The translations under genes and the position numbers were made by a program. The notes below the pieces were generated by a model, which had not been told where the DNA came from, ran no database searches, and saw nothing but the letters and a program-made list of their open reading frames with translations. Positions 44,379 to 52,451 of a DNA stretch of 64,000 bases are shown piece by piece. The stretch lies in assembly GCF_023824195.1 (NCBI RefSeq), contig NZ_CP085442.1:2704001-2768000 (forward strand). The letters run 5' to 3'. Every line of letters starts with the position of its first letter. Position 1 is the stretch's first letter. Source of the stretch: Priestia megaterium (lineage in GTDB: Bacteria > Bacillota > Bacilli > Bacillales > Bacillaceae_H).

Positions 44379-44392
44379 TGTAAGCGATTTCA
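44379..44392 (-). promoter_or_regulatory. CcpA cre site upstream of the alcohol dehydrogenase-gntP operon
   Basis: TGTAAGCGATTTCA fits the cre consensus TGWAANCGNTNWCA at all defined positions. It lies 62-75 bp upstream of the alcohol dehydrogenase start, where it could block transcription when glucose is present. Confidence 0.7.
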
Positions 44393-44527
44393 TTTATTTG
44401 TGCAAAAAACCAACATGAACTTCGTTTTTCTCCCCTATTTATTCTCTTTTTGTATACCCCTTTCCTCTTTCATTCTAAAATTTCATCTTATATTTTTCAA
44501 TCTTTTTTTGTAACTTTTAAAAAATTA

Positions 44528-44560
44528 CAAAAAAAGCCAGAGGTATTCTCTGACTTTACC
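44528..44560 (-). terminator. Intrinsic terminator after the ABC-2 transporter operon
   Basis: On the minus strand AAGTCAGAG pairs with CTCTGGCTT, followed by seven T. It immediately follows the stop at 44563. Confidence 0.85.
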
Positions 44561-44562
44561 AT

Positions 44563-45711
44563 TTAAATAAACTTTTGAACAGTATTATTTCGATTTAATT
44601 TATAAATAGACAGCAGGAAAAAAACGAGTGCAAAAGCTAGTAAAATGCTGATATTTAACCATAGGCTGCTTAAAGCAGCTCCTTGTTGAACACTTTTTAA
44701 CGTGCTTAATACCCACGTTTGAGGAAGAAAATCGGCTATTTTCTGCATCACATCCGGCATAAATTCAGGCGGGAAAAAGCACCCTGAGAGCAAACAAGTT
44801 GGCGTAATAATAAGCGTTTGAAGACCGTTCGCTGCTTTTGAGCTTTCTGTAAAAGCAATAATTACAAGAGACAAGCCGATGGCTACTAGACCAAACAGAA
44901 CTAAAATGAAAAACAGCTGCCACACGGGAATGTTCATATCTACGTGAAAAAGAGTCGTAATACAAACAAGTGTAATCATTACTTGCAGAGTTAATAAAAT
45001 CATGTTTGTAATAACATTGGATATCACGTATTGCCTTGCGCTAACTGGCGAAGCTAATAGTCTAAAATACGTGCGCTGCTCTTTTTCTTTTGTGATAAGA
45101 GCCGATAGATTCACCGCAGAAAAAAGCATAAACATAATTAAATACCCAATTGTCTGCTTGACAATGTTTTGATCGGTTCCTTTGTCTTCAAGGGCATGCG
45201 TAGAGACGTGGAATGGCGCTTTTTGATAATTCTCATACATTTGTTTAAACGCAGCATCGTCGCCTTCAGCAGCTTGATTCAGCGCAGAAATATTATCAAT
45301 ATATTGATACAAATAAGACTTAATAAAGCTCGTTACTTCTGCTCCTTTTATTGAAGTGATTGTAATATGATCTGGTTTGTTCGCTTTGACGCTGTCAGAA
45401 AACCCTTTTTCAAAGGTAATAACAGCATCAACTTTCTTTGACATAATCTCATGATCCACTTCTTTGTCAGTGAGCATTTTAACATTTGTTTTATGCAGCC
45501 CTTTTAAAAACTGAACGGTATCTTTTGTAATATCCGTTGAGTCGTGATTGACAACTCCGATATTCACCGAAGTCCCTCCTGCATTTCCATAAATAAGAAC
45601 GGACATTAAAACCCCTGCAATAGGCAAACCAATAACAAGCACAAGCGTCCTTTTGTTTCTAAGCAGCATATTTCTTAGCATATTTGTTACAAGCCAAATG
45701 ATATTTTTCAT
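44563..45711 (-). CDS. ABC-2 type permease (LnrN-like)
   Basis: A 382-aa membrane protein with one N-terminal helix (LVLVIGLPIAGVLMSVLIYG), a large extracytoplasmic domain (about residues 40-180) and five C-terminal helices, the ABC-2 exporter design. The C-terminal NGLQTLIITPTCLLSGCFFP is a conserved block. It is the last gene of a three-gene transporter and its start lies 1 bp after the preceding permease stop. Together with the two-component system upstream, the layout matches B. subtilis lnrJKLMN, which confers linearmycin resistance. Assignment to LnrN is by position and length. Confidence 0.82.
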   Translation of the reverse strand: MKNIIWLVTNMLRNMLLRNKRTLVLVIGLPIAGVLMSVLIYGNAGGTSVNIGVVNHDSTDITKDTVQFLKGLHKTNVKMLTDKEVDHEIMSKKVDAVITFEKGFSDSVKANKPDHITITSIKGAEVTSFIKSYLYQYIDNISALNQAAEGDDAAFKQMYENYQKAPFHVSTHALEDKGTDQNIVKQTIGYLIMFMLFSAVNLSALITKEKEQRTYFRLLASPVSARQYVISNVITNMILLTLQVMITLVCITTLFHVDMNIPVWQLFFILVLFGLVAIGLSLVIIAFTESSKAANGLQTLIITPTCLLSGCFFPPEFMPDVMQKIADFLPQTWVLSTLKSVQQGAALSSLWLNISILLAFALVFFLLSIYKLNRNNTVQKFI

Positions 45712-45712
45712 G

Positions 45713-46819
45713 TTATAACCCCTCTCTTTTTCTCAAAAGCACAATTGCTATGCCCAAGAATAAAATAGAGAAGCCTACATTCAACCCAATAACTGAAAGA
45801 GAAGCGCCGATATCATTTGTATAAATCAATTTAATAAGTCCATTATTCATCCAGGTTAAAGGTGATACATTGACGAAGCCCTCTCCAGATCCATTTTGAA
45901 AATAGGTTCCTCCCACAATACACGACACTTGAATAACAACCATAATAATTGCTCTTGACGCCGCTTCTGTCTTCGTAAGGTAGCTAACTCCTAATCCAAA
46001 GCTAATGGCAAAAAGAATTTGAGATACTAACATCAGCAGTACTAGGAGTAAATGATCTCCCCAGTTGGCATCAAAAAAATATTTAGTCGACATAATGACG
46101 ACTAATACACAAATGGCGTGAACCAAAACAGTACCTAAAATTTTCCCGACAAAAATTTCAGCGGTTTTAATCGGCGCGGCTACTAATCGACTAGCTGTAT
46201 TTCGCATACGCTCTCCTCTAATTAAATAACTCGCTGAGATAGATCCGTACAAAACAATCATAGTTGTCATTGAAATGGCGTAGTAGTCTATTGAATTTGG
46301 CTGTTTTTGAGAATGAAGAGATGTTTCTTGAATATAGTCATGCTTAGACTCACGGAGCAGATTCTCCACTTGCTGAGGATTTACTTTTGCTACTTCCATA
46401 GCCACGTTATACTTATCAACAAACGTGCTTAACATACCTTGCACCATGTTAAATTCAATGCTGTTTTCACCATTTCCGTAGAGATCAATGCCTTGGTCTT
46501 TCACTTCTACATAAGCTGTATAGCGCTGTTCTTTTACTTCTTTTTTTCCATCCTGATTTTTTTTCAGCACTTTAAAATGAATGCCCGATTTTTCTGCATG
46601 GGCAGCAAACTGCTTAAAAGCAGCAGATTCCTCATTACTTGTGTCGATTTTATAGAGAACGTAACTGTCGTCTATCTTCATATCGTTATTAAAGGCTTGA
46701 GACAAAGCTGTTCCTAAAATAAGGACAAGAGCTAGCGGAAAGAGAATCATAAAGATAAATGCACGCTTATCCCGCAGATCACTTTTCATTTCTTTCAAAG
46801 CAATTGCAATAATATTCAT
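45713..46819 (-). CDS. ABC-2 type permease (LnrM-like)
   Basis: A 368-aa paralogue of the following gene with the same topology: an N-terminal helix (RAFIFMILFPLALVLILGTA), an extracytoplasmic domain, then several helices with LIRGERMRNTASRLVAAPIK between them. Pairs of unequal permeases are usual in this class. It lies 19 bp downstream of the ATPase gene. The substrate is likely a lipophilic antibiotic or a lipid, by analogy with LnrLMN (inference). Confidence 0.82.
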   Translation of the reverse strand: MNIIAIALKEMKSDLRDKRAFIFMILFPLALVLILGTALSQAFNNDMKIDDSYVLYKIDTSNEESAAFKQFAAHAEKSGIHFKVLKKNQDGKKEVKEQRYTAYVEVKDQGIDLYGNGENSIEFNMVQGMLSTFVDKYNVAMEVAKVNPQQVENLLRESKHDYIQETSLHSQKQPNSIDYYAISMTTMIVLYGSISASYLIRGERMRNTASRLVAAPIKTAEIFVGKILGTVLVHAICVLVVIMSTKYFFDANWGDHLLLVLLMLVSQILFAISFGLGVSYLTKTEAASRAIIMVVIQVSCIVGGTYFQNGSGEGFVNVSPLTWMNNGLIKLIYTNDIGASLSVIGLNVGFSILFLGIAIVLLRKREGL

Positions 46820-46838
46820 TCCTCATTCCTCCTTTCTT

Positions 46839-47777
46839 TTATAAATCTCTTAGACTGCGCCCTGTGAGCGTCAGAAAGACCGTCTCTAAATTTGGGGCTT
46901 GTTCTTTAACTGCTTTAATTTCGATATGATGCGTCATTAAATAATGAATGACTTTGTTCAAGTTATTCACTTCGGCGCTTGAATTAATTTTAATGATTCC
47001 ATCTTCATGCGTAACGGCTGTTACGCCTGGAATGTCTTTTAGACCGCTGCAATCTATATCATCCGCTTCTTTTATTTCAATCCAAATATCTTTTGTATCG
47101 GTGATAATAGCTTTTAGCTGCTCTTTTGTTCCTTCAGCAATAATTTTGCCGTGATCAATAATCGCAATCTTTGTACATACCTCTTCTACTTCTTCCATAT
47201 AGTGACTCGTATAAATGATTGTGCTTCCCATTTCATTTAGCTTTTTTACAGATGTTAAAATATAATTTCGCGACTGAGGATCAATGCCAACCGTCGGTTC
47301 ATCCATAATGATAAGCTTTGGGCGATGAGCAATTGCGCATGCGATATTTAACCTTCTTTTCATTCCTCCTGAAAAGCTTTTCGGATTCTCCTTTTGTTTA
47401 TCTAAAAGCCCTACAAACGCTAAAGCTTCTTCGACTCGTTCGTTAAGAAGTGCCCCTCTTAATCCGTAGAGGCCTGCAAAAAACTTCACATTTTCATAGG
47501 CTGTCAAATCTTCATAAATCGCTAAGTCCTGCGGAACAATTCCAATGTTCATCTTTACGAAATTTCGGTGTTTCTTTATATTTTTTCCAAGTACTTCAAT
47601 ATCGCCGCTGTTGCTTTGAAGCAGACTAGCTACCATATGAATCGTTGTGCTTTTTCCTGCTCCGTTTGTTCCTAAAAAGCCGAATATATCTCCTTCTTCT
47701 ACTTGTAAAGACAAATTATCTACCGCAATAAAATCTCCAAATTTCTTTGTTAATTTTTGAATTGATAATACGTTCAT
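46839..47777 (-). CDS. ABC transporter ATPase (LnrL-like)
   Basis: The motor subunit of the exporter, about 312 aa. Walker A is FGFLGTNGAGKSTTIHMVA, the signature FSGGMKRRLNIACAIAHRPK and Walker B KLIIMDEPTVGID, followed by the switch His in IIYTSHYMEEVEEV. The C-terminal 80 residues form the accessory domain usual for drug/lipid exporters. The frame extends to 47861, but that part crosses a terminator; SD GAGGTG favours ATG 47777 (or the adjacent ATG at 47780). Confidence 0.9.
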   Translation of the reverse strand: MNVLSIQKLTKKFGDFIAVDNLSLQVEEGDIFGFLGTNGAGKSTTIHMVASLLQSNSGDIEVLGKNIKKHRNFVKMNIGIVPQDLAIYEDLTAYENVKFFAGLYGLRGALLNERVEEALAFVGLLDKQKENPKSFSGGMKRRLNIACAIAHRPKLIIMDEPTVGIDPQSRNYILTSVKKLNEMGSTIIYTSHYMEEVEEVCTKIAIIDHGKIIAEGTKEQLKAIITDTKDIWIEIKEADDIDCSGLKDIPGVTAVTHEDGIIKINSSAEVNNLNKVIHYLMTHHIEIKAVKEQAPNLETVFLTLTGRSLRDL

Positions 47778-47812
47778 CATTTCACCTCTAGTGTGTTGGT
47801 ATATCCTTATTT

Positions 47813-47856
47813 TATGAAAAAAAGGCAAACTTACGTCAGTGCATAAGTTCACCTTT
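47813..47856 (-). terminator. Intrinsic terminator or attenuator between histidine kinase and ATPase genes
   Basis: On the minus strand AAGGTGAACTTA pairs with TAAGTTTGCCTT around a 10-nt loop and is followed by T7. It lies after the kinase stop (47879) and only 36 bp before the ATPase start. Confidence 0.75.
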
Positions 47857-47878
47857 TTCACATGAGAAATCTCATTAT

Positions 47879-49000
47879 TTACGTATGAAGTTTCTCACCT
47901 ATCGGCAGCAGTGTTGTAACAGAAAATCCGTTTGCCCCATCAACGATCACCGTTCCGTTAATGGAAGCGGCTCGCTCTTCCATTCCTGCTATGCCAAGGC
48001 CTTTTTGAAACAAGTGAGCCCCTTTTCCATTGTCTTTGACTTCTACTTTAACCATTTTATTTAGTACATGAAGCTCAATGGCAATCATCGTTGCTTCTGC
48101 ATATTTCAAGGCATTCGTAATAGCTTCCGTTATATTTTCATGGATAATTTTCCACTGAAGAGGGGTGATAAGATCCAAATTCCCTTTGTATACAAGAGGC
48201 ATTGCGATACTATGTTTGGCCTCAAATTCCCCAATAAATAATTTAAGCCTGCTGATTCCTATTTGCTCAGCGGGAGGCTTTATACTTTTTAACGTTAACC
48301 TAATTTCTTCAATGCCTTCTTTCGAAATCGTAATCGCATTTTGAAGAAGAGACAGCGCTTTTTCTTCATCTTGCTTCATTACGTGCTTTGCTGCCTCCAT
48401 TTGAATAAGCGCTCCTGTCATTGAATGCCCAATCTTATCATGAATTTCCTGCGATAATCGATTTCGCTCTTCTAATTTTGAAGCATATTGAGACTGTCTC
48501 ACATACTCTTTATTTTCATTCACGTGCTTTTGCAGCTTTTGCATACTTACTCTCATTTCATCGAGCTTTTGTTCATAATTGATTGTTCGCTTTTGATAGA
48601 GAGCTGCTCCTGTATAAATAAAGAAAGTAAACGCAGCGACTAAAACATACAGAGCGCTAATATCAGAAGGAACAAGCAGCACTGGAAGCAAAACAACAAG
48701 CAGCACCATCCATTTTTTTGCGACTGATTCTCCAATAAGCTCACAAAGGTTTAGCGGCAAAAGAAGAAAAAACAAAGGATGAAGTTTATACGCACAATAT
48801 AGAATAAGGACAATTGAAATAGCAATAAGCATGCGCTTGATCACGCTCTTTTTCATAATGGACGCTGCAATATTAACACAGCTGTAAAGAAGCAGTGCTA
48901 ACACAATAGCTGAAATCGAGTGTACATAATTAAACTGAATGTACGTAATAGCCAAAAACAGTATAAGGATGAGCTTAGTCATCATTAATCCGACTTCCAT
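47879..49000 (-). CDS. Sensor histidine kinase, HisKA_3 type (LnrJ-like)
   Basis: A 373-aa membrane kinase. About five hydrophobic segments cover residues 1-140. A helical linker follows, then the phosphoacceptor block EERNRLSQEIHDKIGHSMTG (His near residue 190). The ATPase domain has NITEAITNALKYAEATMIAI (N box) and VEVKDNGKGAHLFQKGLGIA (G box). It belongs to the NarL/DesK kinase class. It lies 4 bp from the response regulator gene. By context it senses envelope or lipid disturbance and controls the ABC exporter (inference from lnrJKLMN). Confidence 0.87.
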   Translation of the reverse strand: MEVGLMMTKLILILFLAITYIQFNYVHSISAIVLALLLYSCVNIAASIMKKSVIKRMLIAISIVLILYCAYKLHPLFFLLLPLNLCELIGESVAKKWMVLLVVLLPVLLVPSDISALYVLVAAFTFFIYTGAALYQKRTINYEQKLDEMRVSMQKLQKHVNENKEYVRQSQYASKLEERNRLSQEIHDKIGHSMTGALIQMEAAKHVMKQDEEKALSLLQNAITISKEGIEEIRLTLKSIKPPAEQIGISRLKLFIGEFEAKHSIAMPLVYKGNLDLITPLQWKIIHENITEAITNALKYAEATMIAIELHVLNKMVKVEVKDNGKGAHLFQKGLGIAGMEERAASINGTVIVDGANGFSVTTLLPIGEKLHT

Positions 49001-49004
49001 AGCG

Positions 49005-49643
49005 CTACTTCCCTTTACCGGTTAAATAATAAATAGCAATTTGAGTGCGGTGCTCAAGTCCCGTTTTACTTAAAATCGAACTAATATAGTTTGCTACGGT
49101 ACCTTCTGAAATAAAAAGCGTTTTAGAAATTTCTTTATTTGAAAGCCCCTTGGCAATCAGCGTCATAATGCTTGTTTCACGCTCTGTAAACTGTGTCATA
49201 TCCGCTTTTGACTCGCGCTCAGTTGCAGCGTTTAAACTTGATTTAATCTTATCAAGCACAACATCTTGCAGCACGGTATGTCCGTTGAACACACTTTTGA
49301 TTGCGTCTCGAATGCGCTCTGGCTCTGTATTTTTTAACAAGTAGCCTTTAGCCCCGTTTTTTACAGCATCAATAATGTATTCATCGTCATCAAACGTAGT
49401 TAAAATAAGCGGCTTTGCTTTCGTTGACTCTGAAATAAGCTTTGTAGCCTCTACGCCGTCCATAACAGGCATTCTTACATCTAACAATGCAATATCGACG
49501 GAATGATTCTTGCAATATTGAACGGCTTCCTGACCATCTTTTAAAGTAGCGACAACGTCGAATTCCTCGTATGTATTTAATATAATTTTCATTCCTTCTC
49601 GAATAAACGAATTATCATCTGCAATAATAATATGGATTTTCAT
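49005..49643 (-). CDS. NarL/LuxR-type response regulator (LnrK-like)
   Basis: A receiver domain with IIADDNSFIREGMKIIL and the phospho-acceptor Asp55 in [13 protein letters not shown], a Thr in PLILTTFDDDEYI and a Lys in AKGYLLKNTEPERI, then a LuxR HTH (TERETSIMTLIAKGLSNKEI, SKTLFISEGTVANYISSILS). I start it at ATG 49643 (212 aa) because receiver domains begin there. The frame extends to 49691, and the SD-like AGGTGAGG lies about 17 nt before 49643, so the start is uncertain. Confidence 0.85.
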   Translation of the reverse strand: MKIHIIIADDNSFIREGMKIILNTYEEFDVVATLKDGQEAVQYCKNHSVDIALLDVRMPVMDGVEATKLISESTKAKPLILTTFDDDEYIIDAVKNGAKGYLLKNTEPERIRDAIKSVFNGHTVLQDVVLDKIKSSLNAATERESKADMTQFTERETSIMTLIAKGLSNKEISKTLFISEGTVANYISSILSKTGLEHRTQIAIYYLTGKGK

Positions 49644-49769
49644 TTCTGTAAGTGATAATACCTCACCTTTTTTCACATCCTTCTTTAACATCCATCCGCA
49701 TGCTTCTCATTTATTGTATCCATAATAAACCAAAAGTTCAATGCGATCTTTCGCAGTCTTTCTAAGCAC

Positions 49770-49806
49770 TAAAAAAGAGCAAACCTCCGCAGGTTTACTC
49801 TTTTTC
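49770..49806 (-). terminator. Intrinsic terminator after the carbamoylase gene
   Basis: The hairpin AAGAGTAAACCTGC / GAGGTTTGCTCTT on the minus strand is followed by T-rich sequence. It lies just past the stop at 49811. Confidence 0.88.
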
Positions 49807-49810
49807 ACCA

Positions 49811-51064
49811 TTACTTCTGGGCTAACTTGATCACTGTTTCTAAAAGTACATTTACACCTTTTTCGCATTCTTCCCAAGGAGTGAACTCTTCTTCACAATG
49901 ACTTTTTCCGTTTACGCTCGGAATAAAAATCATAGCCGTCGGAATATAGCTAGCTAAAAACTGGGCATCATGTCCAGCTCCGCTAACCATTCGCTTATAG
50001 GAATACCCAAGCGAACGAACGGATTCTTCCACTTCATCGCAAACGGTTTTATCGAACCACACGGTATCTCGTCCCCAAAGCTTGGTCACCCGCACTTCGC
50101 AGCCTTCTAGCAGCTCCGCTTGATCAGGCAGTGATTGAATAATTTTTTCCACAGATGCAATGACATCTTCATCCGTATGTCTCGCTTCAAGCGAAAAAAT
50201 AACTTTATTTGGAATCACGGTATGAATATTAGGCAGTACATTCATGCGCCCCATTGTATAGACCAAATTTGAATCTAATCTACCGAGCTCATGACGAGCT
50301 TCAGCAATTAAATTATTGGTTGCAAAAAGAGCATCTTTTCGCATGTCCATCGGCGTCGTCCCGGCGTGGTCTGACTCCCCGGTAACTTCAATTTCATAAC
50401 ATACCATGCCGAGCACGCACTCCACTACACCGATTGATTTGGCTTCTCGTTCTAAAATAGGCCCTTGCTCAATATGTAATTCTACAAATGCCGATGCTTC
50501 AGTAAGACGGTTACTCGTATCGCCTTCATATCCGCATGATTGAAGAGCTTGCTCAAACGTCACGCCGTCAACATCCGTCTTCTTCATCATAACGTCTTTT
50601 TGAAATTTGCCCGATAAAATACCTGAAGCCATCATAGAAGGCTCAAAACGTGCTCCTTCTTCATTCGTAAAGTTAACAATGGTAATCGGCACCTTCGGCT
50701 TAATATTATGTTCAACCAGCGTTCTTACTAACTCTAATCCTGCAACTACACCGAGGATTCCGTCAAACCTTCCGCCTTTTTTTACGCTGTCCATGTGTGA
50801 GCCAATCACAACAGGCGGCTTATCTTCTAGTCCTTCAAGCGTGGCGTAAATACATCCAAGATCATCAATTTTAATATCCATTCCAAGGTCACGGCAGCAT
50901 GAACAAAAATAGTCTCGTGCTAAGCGGTCTTCTTCTGACAGCGCTAAGCGGGTTACACCGTTATTAGGTGTTCGTCCATAATCGGCAAATCGTTCAAGCG
51001 TATTTTTTAACCTTTCTCCATTCACTGCTACTTTTTGTCGTTGCAACTCAACCACTCTCCTCAT
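49811..51064 (-). CDS. M20 amidase: N-carbamoyl-L-amino-acid hydrolase or allantoate amidohydrolase
   Basis: A dinuclear-metal hydrolase of the hydantoinase/carbamoylase family, 417 aa. Metal and substrate blocks are VVIGSHMDSVKKGGRFDGIL (His and Asp ligands), TIVNFTNEEGARFEPSMMAS (Glu pair), LHIEQGPILEREAKSIGVVE and VSGAGHDAQFLASYIPTAMI. It sits alone, without hydantoinase or uricase genes. It could use carbamoyl amino acids, ureidoglycine or allantoate. Start uncertain: an ATG at 51064 overlaps the SD GAGGAG, and a TTG at 51046 is better spaced. Confidence 0.85.
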   Translation of the reverse strand: MRRVVELQRQKVAVNGERLKNTLERFADYGRTPNNGVTRLALSEEDRLARDYFCSCCRDLGMDIKIDDLGCIYATLEGLEDKPPVVIGSHMDSVKKGGRFDGILGVVAGLELVRTLVEHNIKPKVPITIVNFTNEEGARFEPSMMASGILSGKFQKDVMMKKTDVDGVTFEQALQSCGYEGDTSNRLTEASAFVELHIEQGPILEREAKSIGVVECVLGMVCYEIEVTGESDHAGTTPMDMRKDALFATNNLIAEARHELGRLDSNLVYTMGRMNVLPNIHTVIPNKVIFSLEARHTDEDVIASVEKIIQSLPDQAELLEGCEVRVTKLWGRDTVWFDKTVCDEVEESVRSLGYSYKRMVSGAGHDAQFLASYIPTAMIFIPSVNGKSHCEEEFTPWEECEKGVNVLLETVIKLAQK

Positions 51065-51302
51065 TATTTGGTTATAAAGTGCGTCTAAGGTGCGGGGTTA
51101 ATGAATATCATTCATTATGACATAAAATAGGCGATATCACTTGAAGTCTGTTAGAACCCCTTCCATTGTTTTTATAATGAAAGTACGCAGCTTGCCTTAT
51201 GTATCTATTAGCTTCAAAACGTAAATTTCCTGCTTTTTTCTATGAATAATGCACGCGTTATTTATGCATTTTTATTATAAAAATAGCGATAGGTTTTTTT
51301 CA

Positions 51303-51337
51303 AAAAAAAGAGAATTAGTTACTATACTAACTCTCCT
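51303..51337 (-). terminator. Intrinsic terminator after the 40-aa membrane peptide gene
   Basis: On the minus strand GAGAGTTAGTA pairs with TAACTAATTCTC, followed by T8. It is 9 bp past the stop at 51346. Confidence 0.85.
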
Positions 51338-51345
51338 CTACATAC

Positions 51346-51468
51346 TTACTTTTTATTTGCTTTCTTCGCAATCGCAATCATTGTAGCCAAAACACCAACT
51401 GTAATAATCACAATAGCAATTACAGCAGTGGTAATAATAATTCCTGATGTTACTTCTGAAACACCCAT
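51346..51468 (-). CDS. 40-aa single-span membrane peptide
   Basis: A 40-codon frame with SD AAAAGGAG 11-12 nt before the ATG and a strong terminator right after the stop. The peptide has a short N terminus MGVSEVTSG, one hydrophobic helix of about 24 residues (IIITTAVIAIVIITVGVLAT) and a basic tail KKANKK, so it should insert with the tail in the cytosol. I do not recognise a family. It could be a small envelope stress or transporter-associated peptide; toxin-like action is also possible but unproven. Confidence 0.75.
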   Translation of the reverse strand: MGVSEVTSGIIITTAVIAIVIITVGVLATMIAIAKKANKK

Positions 51469-51685
51469 TAGTCTACGTTCTCCTTTTGTGCCTGACCTAT
51501 TTATCTACATCAGCATAGTGGTCGGTTTATTCCTATTATATACGAACTTGTAAAGCGACGAAATATGTGACACATAATTGACATACTGTTTATATGTTTT
51601 CTTTTAATTCTACGTTTTATTTAAGAAAATACGGGAATAATTCAAACATATATAAGAAATACTCTTTATTTCTTTAAAGAAGTAT

Positions 51686-51711
51686 TGTAATATAAATGTA
51701 ACAATTGTAAT
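51686..51711 (+). promoter_or_regulatory. WalR box upstream of iseA
   Basis: TGTAAT, five bases, TGTAAC (51686-51702) fits the WalR/YycF operator TGTWAH-N5-TGTWAH exactly. A third TGTAAT follows at 51706-51711. It lies about 65 bp upstream of the iseA start codon. WalR represses iseA in B. subtilis, so the site matches known control of cell-wall hydrolase inhibitors. Confidence 0.75.
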
Positions 51712-51766
51712 ATTAACAGCATGAATGTTACATATATTTCAATGAATGAGTAGGAGGGAAATGGAA

Positions 51767-52297
51767 ATGAAAAAAATTGGAATAATCTTAGCATCACTTG
51801 CTCTTTTCTTTTCACTAAGCACAGGAGTTACAGCTCAAGCAGCATCACAAAATCTATCAACGACTAATGCGGTAAAAATTGCAGCAAACGCAAGCAACCA
51901 TTTCTGGAATGCACTTCATGGATCTAAAGGTAATCTATGTACTCAAAAAACATTTAATTATAAAGGCACTCAGTACTCATATCTTTGTCAAGATTTTAAT
52001 ACAAAAGGCAAACTAGTAAGCTACTTATCTGAAACTTTTACAAACAGTGCTATTCAAAAAGGATTAACAAATTATCGCTACATCACATATAACGGAAAGC
52101 TTGCTCGTCCTGTCGGTGACGGATTCAGCATGCTAGAGTGGAACAAAGCAAAAGCAAAACTAACTTATCAGCGTGCCGATGTTCGCTCTTATCAATTTAC
52201 GGTTCCAACAGTTGACGGAGGAAGTGTAAAACGCACCGTTACATTTTATAAATCTGGTTCACAGTGGAAAGTGAATAAGTTTGATGCTGTACTATAA
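51767..52297 (+). CDS. iseA: IseA-like secreted inhibitor of DL-endopeptidases
   Basis: A secreted protein, 176 aa. A typical signal peptide MKKIGIILASLALFFSLSTG followed by VTAQA (cleavage near residue 25) precedes a mature domain whose sequence KLVSYLSETFTNSAIQKGLT and KAKLTYQRADVRSYQFTVP resembles IseA (YoeB). In B. subtilis IseA inhibits the autolysins LytE and LytF at the cell wall. I chose ATG 51767, 9 nt after SD AGGAGG; the frame extends to 51746 without support. A WalR box lies upstream. Confidence 0.85.
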   Translation: MKKIGIILASLALFFSLSTGVTAQAASQNLSTTNAVKIAANASNHFWNALHGSKGNLCTQKTFNYKGTQYSYLCQDFNTKGKLVSYLSETFTNSAIQKGLTNYRYITYNGKLARPVGDGFSMLEWNKAKAKLTYQRADVRSYQFTVPTVDGGSVKRTVTFYKSGSQWKVNKFDAVL

Positions 52298-52303
52298 GCA
52301 ATA

Positions 52304-52338
52304 TAAAAAACAAGGTCTTCTCAGGCCTTGTTTTTTTA
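52304..52338 (+). terminator. Intrinsic terminator after iseA
   Basis: The hairpin AACAAGGTC / GGCCTTGTT is followed by seven T and lies 7 bp past the iseA stop. Confidence 0.88.
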
Positions 52339-52451
52339 TGTTCTCTCTTCCGCTCTTTATTAAAGAAGTTTCACTTTATTTTCACCAACTCCCCTTATAG
52401 TATGGAGACACACTACTACTTATTCGATACATTGTCATCGGAGGATTTTAT

